A stretch of 64,000 bases of DNA, from NCBI GenBank assembly GCA_041395325.1, contig JAWLAT010000008.1, forward strand, positions 1 to 64,000, read 5' to 3'. This DNA comes from JAWLAT01 sp041395325 (lineage in GTDB: Bacteria; Pseudomonadota; Gammaproteobacteria; Xanthomonadales; SZUA-5). Of this stretch, positions 27,900 through 36,566 are shown in pieces (within the stretch, counting starts at the first letter, position 1; the number at the start of each line of letters is the position of its first letter). A program made the position numbers and the translations under genes. The notes below the pieces were generated by a model. That model searched no databases, was not told the origin of the DNA, and saw only the letters and a list, made by a program, of their open reading frames with translations.

Positions 27900-27924
27900 G
27901 TGCGCGCCGTCGCATTGTCAGACT

Positions 27925-27953
27925 TTCGTTAACCGGAGCTGACTTGCTATACT
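27925..27953 (+). promoter_or_regulatory. Extended -10 sigma-70 promoter
   Basis: TATACT at 27948-27953 preceded by TGC gives an extended -10; a poor -35 (TTCGTT, 27925-27930) lies at the ideal 17-base spacing. It would start RNA near 27960 and serve the exported beta-propeller-like protein beginning at 28015. Confidence 0.6.
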
Positions 27954-28014
27954 CAGAACGTTACGCCCACAAACGGGGCCCCAGAGCCCCATACAACGAC
28001 AAGGGCGATGTGAC

Positions 28015-29004
28015 GTGACGCGTGCCTACCACAATCCGAGCGTTCCCCTGTCCTCCCGGGCATCGCTGGGGGCTGGGTCGCGTCTGGTCCTGGCGATGGC
28101 CCTGTTGAGTTCAGCCACCCTGGCTCAGGCTGAACCGTTTGGCTACACCGCCATGGGCGATCAGGGCGATCAGCTGGTCCAGATTGATCTCGCCACCGGC
28201 GAACTGCGCACCATCGGCGGTTTCGGCGGCATCGGCGAAACCCCTTTTGCCGACGTGGAAGGCATGGCGCTGGACAGCAAGGGCCGCTTGTTCGCGATCT
28301 CTGACCTGGCCGAAACGCTGCTGCGTGTTGACATCAGCACGGGTCTGGCCAATGCCGTCGGCCCCTTGTTCGGCTTGGGCCTGCGCGGCCAGGGTGCCGG
28401 CCAGTTCAATCAACTCGATGTGGGTCTGGCTTTTACCTGCGATGGCCGCCTGTGGATGAGTTCGGATGCGGTCAACAAGCTGTGGGAAATCGACTTGCTG
28501 ACCGGCGTGGCGCTGCCTGTCGGCGAAACCGGCAAGAAGATTTCCGGGCTGGCCGGATACGACAACGACCTCTATGGCATTGGCGTGGATGAGGATGAAG
28601 GCCTGTACCGCGTCGACCGCGAAACGGGCGTGGCGACGCTGATCGGCCGCACCGGCCTGTCGGCTTCCTTTCACGACGCTGGCCTGGATTTCGATGCCGA
28701 TGGCAAGCTCTGGGCAACGCTGGACTACAACATCCCGCCGTCTGGCCGCCCCGAAGACTACCGGGTCAGCGAGATCGTCCAGCTGGATCCCGATACCGGC
28801 CAGGTGATCAGTGTTCGGCCGGCGCTGGGTGCCGTCACGATTGAGCTGGAGTCACTGGCCATTGCCCCGGCCGCCTGCGTCGAGGGTGTGCCCCCCGAAG
28901 ATCCCGAACCCATCATCGTCGACACGTTGCAACCACGCTCGCTGGGACTGCTGGCGCTGTTGCTGGGCTTGATCGGTCTGACCGGACTGCGACGCCGCAA
29001 CTGA
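28015..29004 (+). CDS. Exported beta-propeller-like protein with C-terminal membrane/sorting tail
   Basis: A 329-residue protein begun at GTG 28015; no ATG upstream in frame survives. A signal peptide ends near residue 40 (SSATLAQA). The body contains repeated units of the form 'L-x-x-I-D-x-x-T-G' (LVQIDLATGELRTIGG, LLRVDISTGLANAVGP, LWEIDLLTGVALPVGE, LYRVDRETGVATLIGR, IVQLDPDTGQVI), one per propeller blade. The C-terminus is a hydrophobic helix followed by arginines (LGLLALLLGLIGLTGLRRRN), resembling the IPTL-CTERM/PEP-CTERM style sorting tails, although the short signature before the helix is diverged (VDTLQPRS). Probably surface-processed. Function unknown. Confidence 0.78.
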   Translation: MTRAYHNPSVPLSSRASLGAGSRLVLAMALLSSATLAQAEPFGYTAMGDQGDQLVQIDLATGELRTIGGFGGIGETPFADVEGMALDSKGRLFAISDLAETLLRVDISTGLANAVGPLFGLGLRGQGAGQFNQLDVGLAFTCDGRLWMSSDAVNKLWEIDLLTGVALPVGETGKKISGLAGYDNDLYGIGVDEDEGLYRVDRETGVATLIGRTGLSASFHDAGLDFDADGKLWATLDYNIPPSGRPEDYRVSEIVQLDPDTGQVISVRPALGAVTIELESLAIAPAACVEGVPPEDPEPIIVDTLQPRSLGLLALLLGLIGLTGLRRRN

Positions 29005-29082
29005 CGCCCCGGCGTCGGTTCATTCAGGCAAACTTGCGACCGCGGCCGCTATGGTCCGCGCATGTCCTGCCGGAGTGAAACG

Positions 29083-29763
29083 ATGAGCCCATCGATCCGT
29101 GTCTGCCTCGCCCTGCTCTTGCTGCTGCTCGCCGTGCCGGCCTGGTCTCAGGAAAAGGAACTTGAGCGCGCCGACAATGCGATCCGCGTCTTGACCGAGG
29201 TCCAGCGCACGCCGGACTCGGCCATCCCGGCCTGGCTGCTGGAGAAGTCCTACGCCATTGCCGTCATTCCGGAAGTCGTCAAGGCGGGCTTTGTGGTCGG
29301 CGGACATCGCGGCAAGGGCCTGATCTCGGTGCGTTCACCGGACGGCACCTGGTCCAATCCCAGCTATTTGACGATGACCGGTGGCAGCGTTGGCTTTCAG
29401 GGCGGCCTGCAGTCCTCCGACATCATTCTGGTGTTCCGCACCCAGCGCGGCGTCGACAATCTGGTCCACGGCAAGTTCACCCTCGGTGCCGACGCTTCGA
29501 TTGCTGCGGGCCCGGTGGGTAGGCAGGCTCAAGCCTCCACCGATGCCGAACTGAAGGCCGAGATCATTTCCTATGCCCGCACCCGTGGCCTGTTCGCCGG
29601 TGTAGCCTTGGATGGCACCGCGCTGACCATCGATCACCGTGCCAACGAACGCATCTACGGTCCGGATGTCACCGCCCGCACGGCCTTCGAAGGTCGTGTC
29701 AGCAACGTCCCGGAAGGCATCGTGCGCTTCCGCGACCAGCTGGAAGAACAGACCGCTCGCTAG
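29083..29763 (+). CDS. SYLF-domain (Ysc84-like) exported lipid-binding protein
   Basis: A 226-residue exported protein. Signal peptide 1-23 (ends AWSQ). The rest is one SYLF domain: AWLLEKSYAIAVIPEVVKAGFVVGGHRGKGL, the block SYLTMTGGSVGFQGGLQSSD, and DASIAAGPVGRQAQASTD. SYLF domains bind phosphoinositides in eukaryotes; bacterial members are secreted or outer-membrane proteins of unclear function. The start at 29083 has GGAG seven bases upstream and immediately yields the signal peptide; an ATG seven codons earlier is less likely. Confidence 0.88.
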   Translation: MSPSIRVCLALLLLLLAVPAWSQEKELERADNAIRVLTEVQRTPDSAIPAWLLEKSYAIAVIPEVVKAGFVVGGHRGKGLISVRSPDGTWSNPSYLTMTGGSVGFQGGLQSSDIILVFRTQRGVDNLVHGKFTLGADASIAAGPVGRQAQASTDAELKAEIISYARTRGLFAGVALDGTALTIDHRANERIYGPDVTARTAFEGRVSNVPEGIVRFRDQLEEQTAR

Positions 29764-29860
29764 GGGGCCCTCTGGTCAAGTCGCGCAACACTTGCAACTT
29801 GCGTGATTCAGGGCCGACTGGCACAACCGACCTGTGATGATGTGGCCAGAGAGTTCACAG

Positions 29861-31189
29861 ATGAGAAAGTCGTGGACAGCGTTCGCACTGCTGATGTTTG
29901 CACGCGCCAATGCGCAAACGCTCCCGGCCGATCTGACCCTGACAGACTTTTGCCCACAGTGCGGCAATTTCGACCTCCCGTTGGGGATACATCAGCCGCC
30001 ACAGAGCAACCTCTACATCGTGAACGAAAAGGGGGGCGCGCTCAAATCGGTAAATGCAGACACCGGGGATATCACCACGCTGGTGGATCTCAGTACGTTG
30101 GGCAGCTTGTTGCCGGGCGGGTTCTCGGATAACGGTGAGGCCGGTTTGCTCAGCATCGCTTTTCATCCAGAATTTTCGCAAAACCACTACGTCTACCTGA
30201 GTTACAGCGCCAGAATCGGCGACACTGCCATAGCCCGCTTTGTTCTCGATCTCAGCGCTTCTCCGGCACTCGATGTCTCCACACGAATGGATGTCATTCT
30301 GGTCAAACAGGACTTTGGTGGAAGGCACAACGGCGGCCACATTGCTTTCGGGCCAGATGGCTATCTTTACATCGGCATCGGGGATGGTGGCACGATCCGA
30401 GATGAATGCGGCCGCCCACAAACACTTGCGCCGTCGGAGATCAACGATTTGGGACCATGTGCCATCGTCGATCCCATCTTTCCGGGAAACGCAGACAGCC
30501 GAGCATTGTTGGGGAAGATTTTGAGAATTGACCCTGACACGCCGACACCGGCCGGAGAGAATCAGCTTTGTGCCTCTGCACTGGACGGGAGTGCCAACTA
30601 CGCCATTCCAGTGGACAATCCTTTCGCAGGCAATAACGGTGTGGCCGGTGCCTGTGATGAAATTCTCCACTACGGACTAAGAAACCCGTGGCGATTTTCA
30701 TTTGATCGGAGCAATGGCAAGCTCCTCATTGGTGACGTCGGTGAGGGTGGGCGGGAAGAAATCAGTTACCAGCCCGCCGGCGACCTTGCGCCGAGAAACT
30801 TCGGCTGGAGTTGTCGTGAAGGCACGATACCGTTCACGGGACTTTGCAGGGATACCCATTCGCTGACTGATCCCGTGCTGGAATATGATCGCGCCGCTGG
30901 CAACACCATCATTGGTGGGTTTGTGTATCGCGGGCCAATTGTGTCGTTGCGCGGCACCTATCTATATGCTGACGCCACGCGCAAGGTGTGGATGGCGAGG
31001 GAGATCGAACCAAGCGTGTTCAGTCCGCAGCCTACTGCCTCCAACTACTGGATGCGGGCGCCCGGGTCCTATTTGGTGAGCTTCGGCGAGGATCAGGCCG
31101 GCAACCTCTACACCGTCGACATGAGCGCGGGGCGCATCCTTCGGATCACCAGCGCGGCGACCACGCTGTTTGACGACGGGTTCGAATAG
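29861..31189 (+). CDS. Exported PQQ/sorbosone-dehydrogenase family beta-propeller (copy 1) with DGFE tail
   Basis: A 442-residue exported protein of the glucose/sorbosone dehydrogenase (GSDH) family. Signal peptide to about residue 18. Family segments are evident: GEAGLLSIAFHPEF, HNGGHIAFGPDGYLYIGIGD, LGKILRIDPDTP, GLRNPWRFSFDRSNGKLLIG and FGWSCREG. The known family oxidises sugars with PQQ in the periplasm; cofactor residues were not verified. It ends TTLFDDGFE, a tail shared with two other exported proteins here. Codons are visibly richer in A/T than those of the neighbours, including the paralogue that follows, suggesting separate or recent acquisition. The start at 29861 is the one that begins the signal peptide. 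Confidence 0.87.
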   Translation: MRKSWTAFALLMFARANAQTLPADLTLTDFCPQCGNFDLPLGIHQPPQSNLYIVNEKGGALKSVNADTGDITTLVDLSTLGSLLPGGFSDNGEAGLLSIAFHPEFSQNHYVYLSYSARIGDTAIARFVLDLSASPALDVSTRMDVILVKQDFGGRHNGGHIAFGPDGYLYIGIGDGGTIRDECGRPQTLAPSEINDLGPCAIVDPIFPGNADSRALLGKILRIDPDTPTPAGENQLCASALDGSANYAIPVDNPFAGNNGVAGACDEILHYGLRNPWRFSFDRSNGKLLIGDVGEGGREEISYQPAGDLAPRNFGWSCREGTIPFTGLCRDTHSLTDPVLEYDRAAGNTIIGGFVYRGPIVSLRGTYLYADATRKVWMAREIEPSVFSPQPTASNYWMRAPGSYLVSFGEDQAGNLYTVDMSAGRILRITSAATTLFDDGFE

Positions 31190-31370
31190 CGCTTCAGAAA
31201 TATTCGAAATTGCACGGCGAGCGGGTCCTGTCTCGCCGCCGACTGCGCCCGCTGTCGCAGAATCAGGTGCTGAGTCTCCGTAAGCTCCCACCAACGGCGG
31301 TCGGGTCGACATTCGCCCGGCGATGGGCGAGCATGCCGGCCGCTTTCCCTTTGGCGGCCGGGGTGTTCCG

Positions 31371-32699
31371 ATGCGAAGCCTGATACGAGTCCTGATGCTC
31401 TCTCTGCTGGCCAGCGGTGCTGCCGTTGCCCAGACGATTCCTCCCGATCTCAGCCTGGATCCTTTCCTCTCCGGGCTCAGCCAGCCGGTGGCGCTGCGGC
31501 ACGCGGGCGATGGCAGCAACCGGATCTTCATCGTTCAGAAAGGCGGTGCCATCCGCGTGGCGCAGCTGGATGGAAGCGGCAATCCAACCTTGCTACCGAC
31601 GCCGTTCCTGTCACTGTCGGTGACGACCAGCAGCGAGTCCGGCCTCCTGGGCATGGCTTTCCATCCGCTGTTCATGAGCAACGGCCAGTTCTTCGTGTTT
31701 TTCACCGCGCCGTCCTCGGAACCGCGACTGGGCACCTCGCCCGACCAGGTGGTGGCTCGCTTCAACGTGTCGGCGGGCGATCCGAATGTCGCCGACCCCG
31801 CCAGCCGGGTCGACATCCTGCGCATCCCGGATCTCGCGAGCAATCACAATGGTGGCGACCTGCATTTCGGTGCCGATGGCTATCTGTACATCTCCTCCGG
31901 TGACGGTGGTCCGCAGAATGACCCGCACGGCTTCGCCTTGTGCAACTGGCGCAAACCGGCCGATTCCACGCCGAACAACTGCAGCCCCGCCGCCGGACCC
32001 ACGCTGAACTACTGGATGCTCGGCAAGATCCTGCGCATCGACGTGGACGAGACCACGGCGACCGCCAGTTCGGAAATGTGCGGCGTTCCGGCTGGCACCA
32101 CGGCCAACTACGCCATCCCGCCGGGCAATCCCTTTGCCACCTCGGCCGATACCTGCGACGAGATCTGGCATACGGGCCTGCGCAATCCCTGGCGCTTCTC
32201 CTTCGACCGCGACACCGGCGACATGTACATCGGTGACGTCGGCCAGGGCGCAAGAGAAGAAGTCTCCCGGGCCCTGTTCGGCGAAGCGTTGCACTTCGGC
32301 TGGGGCTGCATGGAGGGATTCCGCGTCAACAAGACCTCCGCGCCCTGCACCAGCAGCACGACCAATTCCTTCCCCGGCTCGGTGCTGCCCCTGTTGGACT
32401 ACCCCCGTACCGATGGCAATTCGATCAGCGGCGGATTCCTCTTCCGCGGCCCCTATCCGATGATGCAGGGCACCTACTGGTTCGGTGATTTCGGCACCAG
32501 CCGGGTCTGGTTCACCGCCGATCCCATGACCGCCGGTGCCTGGCCCAAGACCCAGTTCACCACCCACAGCGGTGTGGTCGGCTTCGGCGAGGATGAGGCC
32601 GGCAACCTGTACTCGGTGAGCATCAACGGCGACGTGCGCAAGTTCGTTTCGTCCTTCACCGGGCCGGGCGACGATCTCTTTGCGGACGGCTTTGAGTAG
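31371..32699 (+). CDS. Exported PQQ/sorbosone-dehydrogenase family beta-propeller (copy 2) with DGFE tail
   Basis: A 442-residue paralogue of the preceding gene with a clean signal peptide (MRSLIRVLMLSLLASGAAVAQ). It keeps the same blocks: SGLLGMAFHPLF, HNGGDLHFGADGYLYISSGD, LGKILRIDVDE, GLRNPWRFSFDRDTGDMYIG and FGWGCMEG. Cysteines recur in similar places in the two proteins. It ends DDLFADGFE. Codon use is GC-rich like the rest of the window, unlike copy 1. The start at 31371 was chosen for the signal peptide; an in-frame ATG at 31323 adds 16 untypical residues. The role is inferred as periplasmic sugar or aldose oxidation. Confidence 0.88.
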   Translation: MRSLIRVLMLSLLASGAAVAQTIPPDLSLDPFLSGLSQPVALRHAGDGSNRIFIVQKGGAIRVAQLDGSGNPTLLPTPFLSLSVTTSSESGLLGMAFHPLFMSNGQFFVFFTAPSSEPRLGTSPDQVVARFNVSAGDPNVADPASRVDILRIPDLASNHNGGDLHFGADGYLYISSGDGGPQNDPHGFALCNWRKPADSTPNNCSPAAGPTLNYWMLGKILRIDVDETTATASSEMCGVPAGTTANYAIPPGNPFATSADTCDEIWHTGLRNPWRFSFDRDTGDMYIGDVGQGAREEVSRALFGEALHFGWGCMEGFRVNKTSAPCTSSTTNSFPGSVLPLLDYPRTDGNSISGGFLFRGPYPMMQGTYWFGDFGTSRVWFTADPMTAGAWPKTQFTTHSGVVGFGEDEAGNLYSVSINGDVRKFVSSFTGPGDDLFADGFE

Positions 32700-32787
32700 A
32701 CGCAGACAACCCTGCCGACCCGGCGTCTAGTTTCCGGGTCGTCGAATGGCACTGTGATGGTTTGTCGAAGCAGCAGGCCAGATTGCC

Positions 32788-32814
32788 GAGCCCTGGGCAC
32801 CGTGCCCGGGGCTC
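32788..32814. terminator. Hairpin terminator between convergent genes
   Basis: Twelve-base arms GAGCCCTGGGCA / TGCCCGGGGCTC (one G-T pair) around CCG, ten bases before the stop of the reverse-strand MoxR gene (32824) and after the sugar-dehydrogenase paralogue. It can end transcripts from either side. Confidence 0.6.
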
Positions 32815-32823
32815 TTCATGTAT

Positions 32824-34404
32824 TCAACCCGCCAGCCAGTCCAGATAGTTCCGGTAGCGCTGGTGCAGGTACTTCAGCGACAGCAAGTCGTCCCACAGCG
32901 GGCCATAGAGTTTGCGGCCGCGGCCGAGTTCGGCCACCAGCTTCTCGATGCGATTGAGGCGCTGGCGGGCCTGCGCTTCGGTGACGCCATCCAGACCGGC
33001 CGCCAGTTCAGCGAGCAGGTCGGCGACCGGGTCGTTCTGGTCGCGGTTCTGCTGGTCGTATTCGGCGCAGGACAAATCCCACAGCGTCTGCAGCCAGCCA
33101 ACCCGGTCGGATTTCAGCGCTTGATACTCGGGGCTGTCGAAGAACGGCGCTTCCAGATGCGGCACCAGGCGGTCGTGCAGCACGAAGGGCAGCACATTGC
33201 GCAAATCCTCGATACCCACCTCATCGTGGCCACGGAACCAGGCCAGGCCCTTGGCGTAGAGCAGCAGAGTCATCAGTGCGCGTACGCTCAGACCATTGGT
33301 GGTTTGCAGGCTCAGGTCCTTGACCCGGTCCTTGCCGCTCTCGCGGGCGAGGATTTCCGAGAAGGGCACGCCGGACAGGCGGGCGGTGTCCTTGGAGCGG
33401 TACTCGAAGCGGGCGGCAGCCGGTTCGAGAAACTCGAACTGGCTGACGAAGAACTCCAGCCGCTTGCGCAGGGGCACCGGCACCTCGACGGCGCGGATGG
33501 CCTTGCCCATGGCGTCGACCTCGTCCTCGGCGAAGCGGATCTGCGCCGGCATCGCCTGCTCCGGTCGCACATCGTTCTCGATGCGGTAGATCAGTTCGTC
33601 CAGAAAGCGCGGCACGAAGTGCAGCGTCTTGACCACCACATCGATGCGATCGCGCAGCGCCTCGATCACCTGATAGGTGCCGCCGCCGGCATCGTCGTTG
33701 GCCGTCAGGAACCAGGCCGAGTCCGGACACTCAAAGATCTGGTCCAGCAACTCGGCATAGCCATCGCCCATCACCGTCAGCAGCGCGCTTTGCGTACGAG
33801 TGGGGATGCGGTTGTATTCATCGATGATCTTGACCCGCAGCCCCAGCCATTCGCGCCAGGCAATGCGGATGTCGCTGGCCTGCTCGGCCTTGAGCATGTC
33901 GGCCGGGAGCGGATTGCCGAGCAGATCGGCAATGCTCATCTGCGGCTGCCCATGCTGCATCGCTCGCCGCACCTGTTTCAGGCTGTAGCCGGCCAACAGA
34001 CCCATCAGAATCGCGCTGGCGGTCTTGCCGCGCCCCGGTCCGCCGACCATCAGGCAGCGGCGACGCAGGGCGAAGGTCAGCAGCGGCATCAGCACGAAGC
34101 TGGAATAGCTCTGCCCGGCCGGCAGCACGAAGCGCGCCTTGGAGTCGCCGATCACGAAGACCTGGGGCGAGCGATCGTCCTGGTATTCGATGTCGTAGTG
34201 CGGGCTGATGACCGCGTGATTGACGATCCAGAAGTAGGCCTGCCGCAGTCGCTCATCCAGTCCGGCCGCCGTTTGCGCCTGGCCGTCCACCGGCGCCGGG
34301 CCGCGAAACAGATCGGCTACATCGAAGGCCGAACCCGATCCCTTGCCCCGCGGCAGCGTGGGCGACGCCGACAGGCGGGCGTAGTGCGGATCCTGCGTGC
34401 TCAT
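32824..34404 (-). CDS. MoxR-family AAA+ ATPase
   Basis: A 526-residue cytoplasmic AAA+ protein. Walker A GGPGRGKT (121-128), Walker B VKIIDE (191-196) and a sensor-1 region WFLTANDD are visible. MoxR ATPases act as chaperones together with a VWA-domain partner, typically in metal insertion or complex assembly; here the VWA partner gene lies 0.9 kb away on the other strand. The long N-terminal extension (1-115) and the C-terminal helical region (from about 290) are larger than in minimal MoxR proteins. The ATG is accepted because no better-placed start was seen. Confidence 0.9.
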   Translation of the reverse strand: MSTQDPHYARLSASPTLPRGKGSGSAFDVADLFRGPAPVDGQAQTAAGLDERLRQAYFWIVNHAVISPHYDIEYQDDRSPQVFVIGDSKARFVLPAGQSYSSFVLMPLLTFALRRRCLMVGGPGRGKTASAILMGLLAGYSLKQVRRAMQHGQPQMSIADLLGNPLPADMLKAEQASDIRIAWREWLGLRVKIIDEYNRIPTRTQSALLTVMGDGYAELLDQIFECPDSAWFLTANDDAGGGTYQVIEALRDRIDVVVKTLHFVPRFLDELIYRIENDVRPEQAMPAQIRFAEDEVDAMGKAIRAVEVPVPLRKRLEFFVSQFEFLEPAAARFEYRSKDTARLSGVPFSEILARESGKDRVKDLSLQTTNGLSVRALMTLLLYAKGLAWFRGHDEVGIEDLRNVLPFVLHDRLVPHLEAPFFDSPEYQALKSDRVGWLQTLWDLSCAEYDQQNRDQNDPVADLLAELAAGLDGVTEAQARQRLNRIEKLVAELGRGRKLYGPLWDDLLSLKYLHQRYRNYLDWLAG

Positions 34405-34529
34405 TGAGCGTCCCTGGCAGCCGAATGTGGGCTAGCTTGCGCAAGCCGGCGGGTCAGGGCAAGGTCCGGGCGCTGATCACATACTTCCTCAGCCTGCGCG
34501 TATCGTTCTGACACTCATCGGAGCTGACC

Positions 34530-34949
34530 ATGCGAATTTCACTGATCCTCTTGTGGCTGTGCAGTGCATCGGTGGCGTTCGCCGGTTGTGGGGAGTTGCC
34601 TCTGGCGTCGACCCATCGGGACGACGGTTCGATCATTTCCGTGATCGTTCCCGAGGCACAGCAGCTGGCGTCCCCCCGCTGGAGCCCTGAAGATGGAGAG
34701 CCACCGCTGGCTCTGAGCCAGGCCATCACGCTGGGTCTGACATGGGCCAGGGGTCACTACACGCGATTTGATGAGGTCGACATCGACAGCGTTTCGCTGT
34801 CGCGAATCGGCTGCAGTGATCTGAGAGATCGCTGGTACTACCTGGTGCACTTCTCGCTGAAGATCGAGGGACAGCGCCTGTTCGGATCAGGCAATTTCGC
34901 CGCCGTGCTGATGGACGGTACGGTGGTGCCCCCAACCGTTCGCGAGTAA
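34530..34949 (+). CDS. Small exported protein of unknown function, possible lipoprotein
   Basis: A 139-residue product with an evident signal peptide (MRISLILLWLCSASVAFAGC); the FAGC is close to a lipobox, so C20 may be acylated. The rest has no recognised domain; it alternates strands and short helices and contains two later cysteine-poor segments. GGAG lies six bases before the ATG. It sits between the MoxR gene and its VWA partner, next to another small exported protein, hence a shared function is conceivable but unproven. Confidence 0.7.
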   Translation: MRISLILLWLCSASVAFAGCGELPLASTHRDDGSIISVIVPEAQQLASPRWSPEDGEPPLALSQAITLGLTWARGHYTRFDEVDIDSVSLSRIGCSDLRDRWYYLVHFSLKIEGQRLFGSGNFAAVLMDGTVVPPTVRE

Positions 34950-34970
34950 ATGCGAGGCCGGGTGCGGCCA

Positions 34971-35138
34971 CTAGCCGCGCCAGTCTTCCTCGTCGTCACT
35001 GAGGTCTTCGGCTTCCTCGCGGTCGTCCGTTTCAGACTCGGTGTAGGCCGGTGCGGAGCCGTTGGCCAGTGCAAGGACAGGCGTCATGGCGCAACCGCAG
35101 GCCAGGACGATCGCAAGGGCACGCAACAGCAGGTTCAT
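34971..35138 (-). CDS. Very small exported acidic protein (55 residues)
   Basis: A short reading frame easily missed by length cut-offs. Residues 1-25 form a typical signal peptide (MNLLLRALAIVLACGCAMTP and VLALA), followed by a 30-residue mature part dominated by Asp and Glu (ESETDDREEAEDLSDDEED). GGAAG precedes the ATG. Its stop lies 21 bases from the stop of the convergent small exported protein. The acidic tail could bind divalent metal or a basic partner; this is a guess. No homologue was recognised. Confidence 0.65.
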   Translation of the reverse strand: MNLLLRALAIVLACGCAMTPVLALANGSAPAYTESETDDREEAEDLSDDEEDWRG

Positions 35139-35315
35139 GGTCGAGCTTCCGGATCCAGGGACACCGCTGCGACGACGCTAGCGCGAGCCTGATCGGCGGC
35201 GGCACACATTGTCTACGCGTCCTCAGCCAAGACGAGGACAACCGATCGCCTCGTTGTGCGTCCTCAGGAGTCATGTCAAGGGCTATGCTGGCGGCCTGTC
35301 GATCGAGATTTGCCC

Positions 35316-36491
35316 ATGCAGCCGCGTTTTCTTCTCCATTTGCGTGCGCACGGACTGCCCGTCGGTGTGGGCGAGTATCTGGCCTTGCTGGGTCTGTTGC
35401 GGGCCGGTCTGGCCGAGTCCGATATCGAGCGCTTCCACAGCCTGTCGCGCACCTGCCTGGTCAAGGACGAGGTGCACTACGACCGCTTCGACCGCGCCTT
35501 CGGCGCATGGCTGGCCGGCGAGCAGGCACTGGCCGCCGCCGCGGGCGTGGAATTGCCGGCTGACTGGTTGAACCGGGCCCTGCAGCGCGAGTTTACGGCC
35601 GAGGAGATGGCCGCGATCGAAGCGATGGGCAGCCTGGAAGAACTGCTGGAAACCCTGCGCCAACGTCTGGCCGAGCAGACCGAACGACACGAAGGCGGCA
35701 ATCGCTGGATCGGTACAGGGGGCACCTCACCCTACGGCCATGGTGGCTACAACCCGATGGGCGTGCGCATTGGCGGGGCCGGTGGCAAGGGCCGCGCGAC
35801 CAAGGTGTGGGAACGCCGAGAGTACGCCGATCTGGATGACCGCCGTGAGCTGGGCACGCGCAATTTCCGACTGGCCTTGCGCAAGCTGCGCCGACTGGCC
35901 CGTGATGGCGCCCCCGAGATTCTCGATGTCGATGCGACCGTGCGCGACACCGCGCGCAACGCCGGCTGGCTGGATCTGCAGTTCCGGCCGGAACGGCGCA
36001 ACGCGATGAAGGTGCTGCTGTTGCTGGACATCGGCGGCTCGATGGACCCCTTCGTCCGGCTCAGCGAGACACTGTTCAGCGCTGCCCGGGCCGAGTTCAA
36101 GCATCTGGAGGCCTACTACTTCCACAACTGCGTTTACGACCGGGTCTGGAAGCATGCCGAACTGCGTGGGGTCGACGCGGTCCCCACGGCCGAACTGCTG
36201 CACCGCTACAACAGCGACTGGCGTCTGGTCATCGTCGGCGACGCGGCGATGAGTCCGTACGAGCTGGTCAGTGCCGGCGGCGCCATCGACCATGACAATC
36301 CCACCAGTGGGGAGGAGTGGCTGGCGCGCATGTTTGAGACCTGGAAGCGGGTGGCCTGGCTCAATCCGATGCCCGAGCCGGACTGGGCCTACATCAGCAC
36401 GGTTCGGCACATCCAGAATCTGCTGGGAGATCGCATGTACCCCCTCAGTCCGGAAGGGCTGGCACGCGCGGTGTCGAAGCTGAAGGCCTGA
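35316..36491 (+). CDS. CoxE-like VWA-domain protein, partner of MoxR ATPase
   Basis: A 391-residue cytoplasmic protein. The von Willebrand A domain starts near 230 with the MIDAS motif D238-I-G-G-S242-M-D, a variant of DxSxS typical of the CoxE/COG3825 group. The N-terminal half is helical, and the Gly-rich stretch GTGGTSPYGHGGYNPMGVRI (about 131-150) is a family hallmark. Proteins of this group occur paired with MoxR-type AAA+ ATPases, and one is encoded divergently 0.9 kb away. The start at 35316 (MQPRFLLHLRA) follows family practice; an in-frame start 60 bases upstream is unlikely. No ribosome site is obvious. Confidence 0.88.
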   Translation: MQPRFLLHLRAHGLPVGVGEYLALLGLLRAGLAESDIERFHSLSRTCLVKDEVHYDRFDRAFGAWLAGEQALAAAAGVELPADWLNRALQREFTAEEMAAIEAMGSLEELLETLRQRLAEQTERHEGGNRWIGTGGTSPYGHGGYNPMGVRIGGAGGKGRATKVWERREYADLDDRRELGTRNFRLALRKLRRLARDGAPEILDVDATVRDTARNAGWLDLQFRPERRNAMKVLLLLDIGGSMDPFVRLSETLFSAARAEFKHLEAYYFHNCVYDRVWKHAELRGVDAVPTAELLHRYNSDWRLVIVGDAAMSPYELVSAGGAIDHDNPTSGEEWLARMFETWKRVAWLNPMPEPDWAYISTVRHIQNLLGDRMYPLSPEGLARAVSKLKA

Positions 36492-36526
36492 AGCGGTGAT
36501 CGAGGGCCAGAAGTTGGAATCCTGAA

Positions 36527-36554
36527 CTGGGCCCTATGCCCTGGGCCCTATGCC
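36527..36554. repeat. Tandem pair of a 14-base unit
   Basis: CTGGGCCCTATGCC occurs twice with no gap in the 75-base space between the convergent VWA and TonB-receptor genes. Each unit contains GGGCCC, so the pair can also fold on itself. Confidence 0.8.
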
Positions 36555-36566
36555 CTTCGCACCCAG

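Noticed and set aside
24103..27915. Very long open frame (1270 codons) on the reverse strand across the RND pump and adaptor genes
   Set aside because: Its translation is rich in Gln, His, Arg and Gly without hydrophobic periodicity, and it lies exactly antisense to two well-recognised genes; GC-rich codon bias keeps this frame open.
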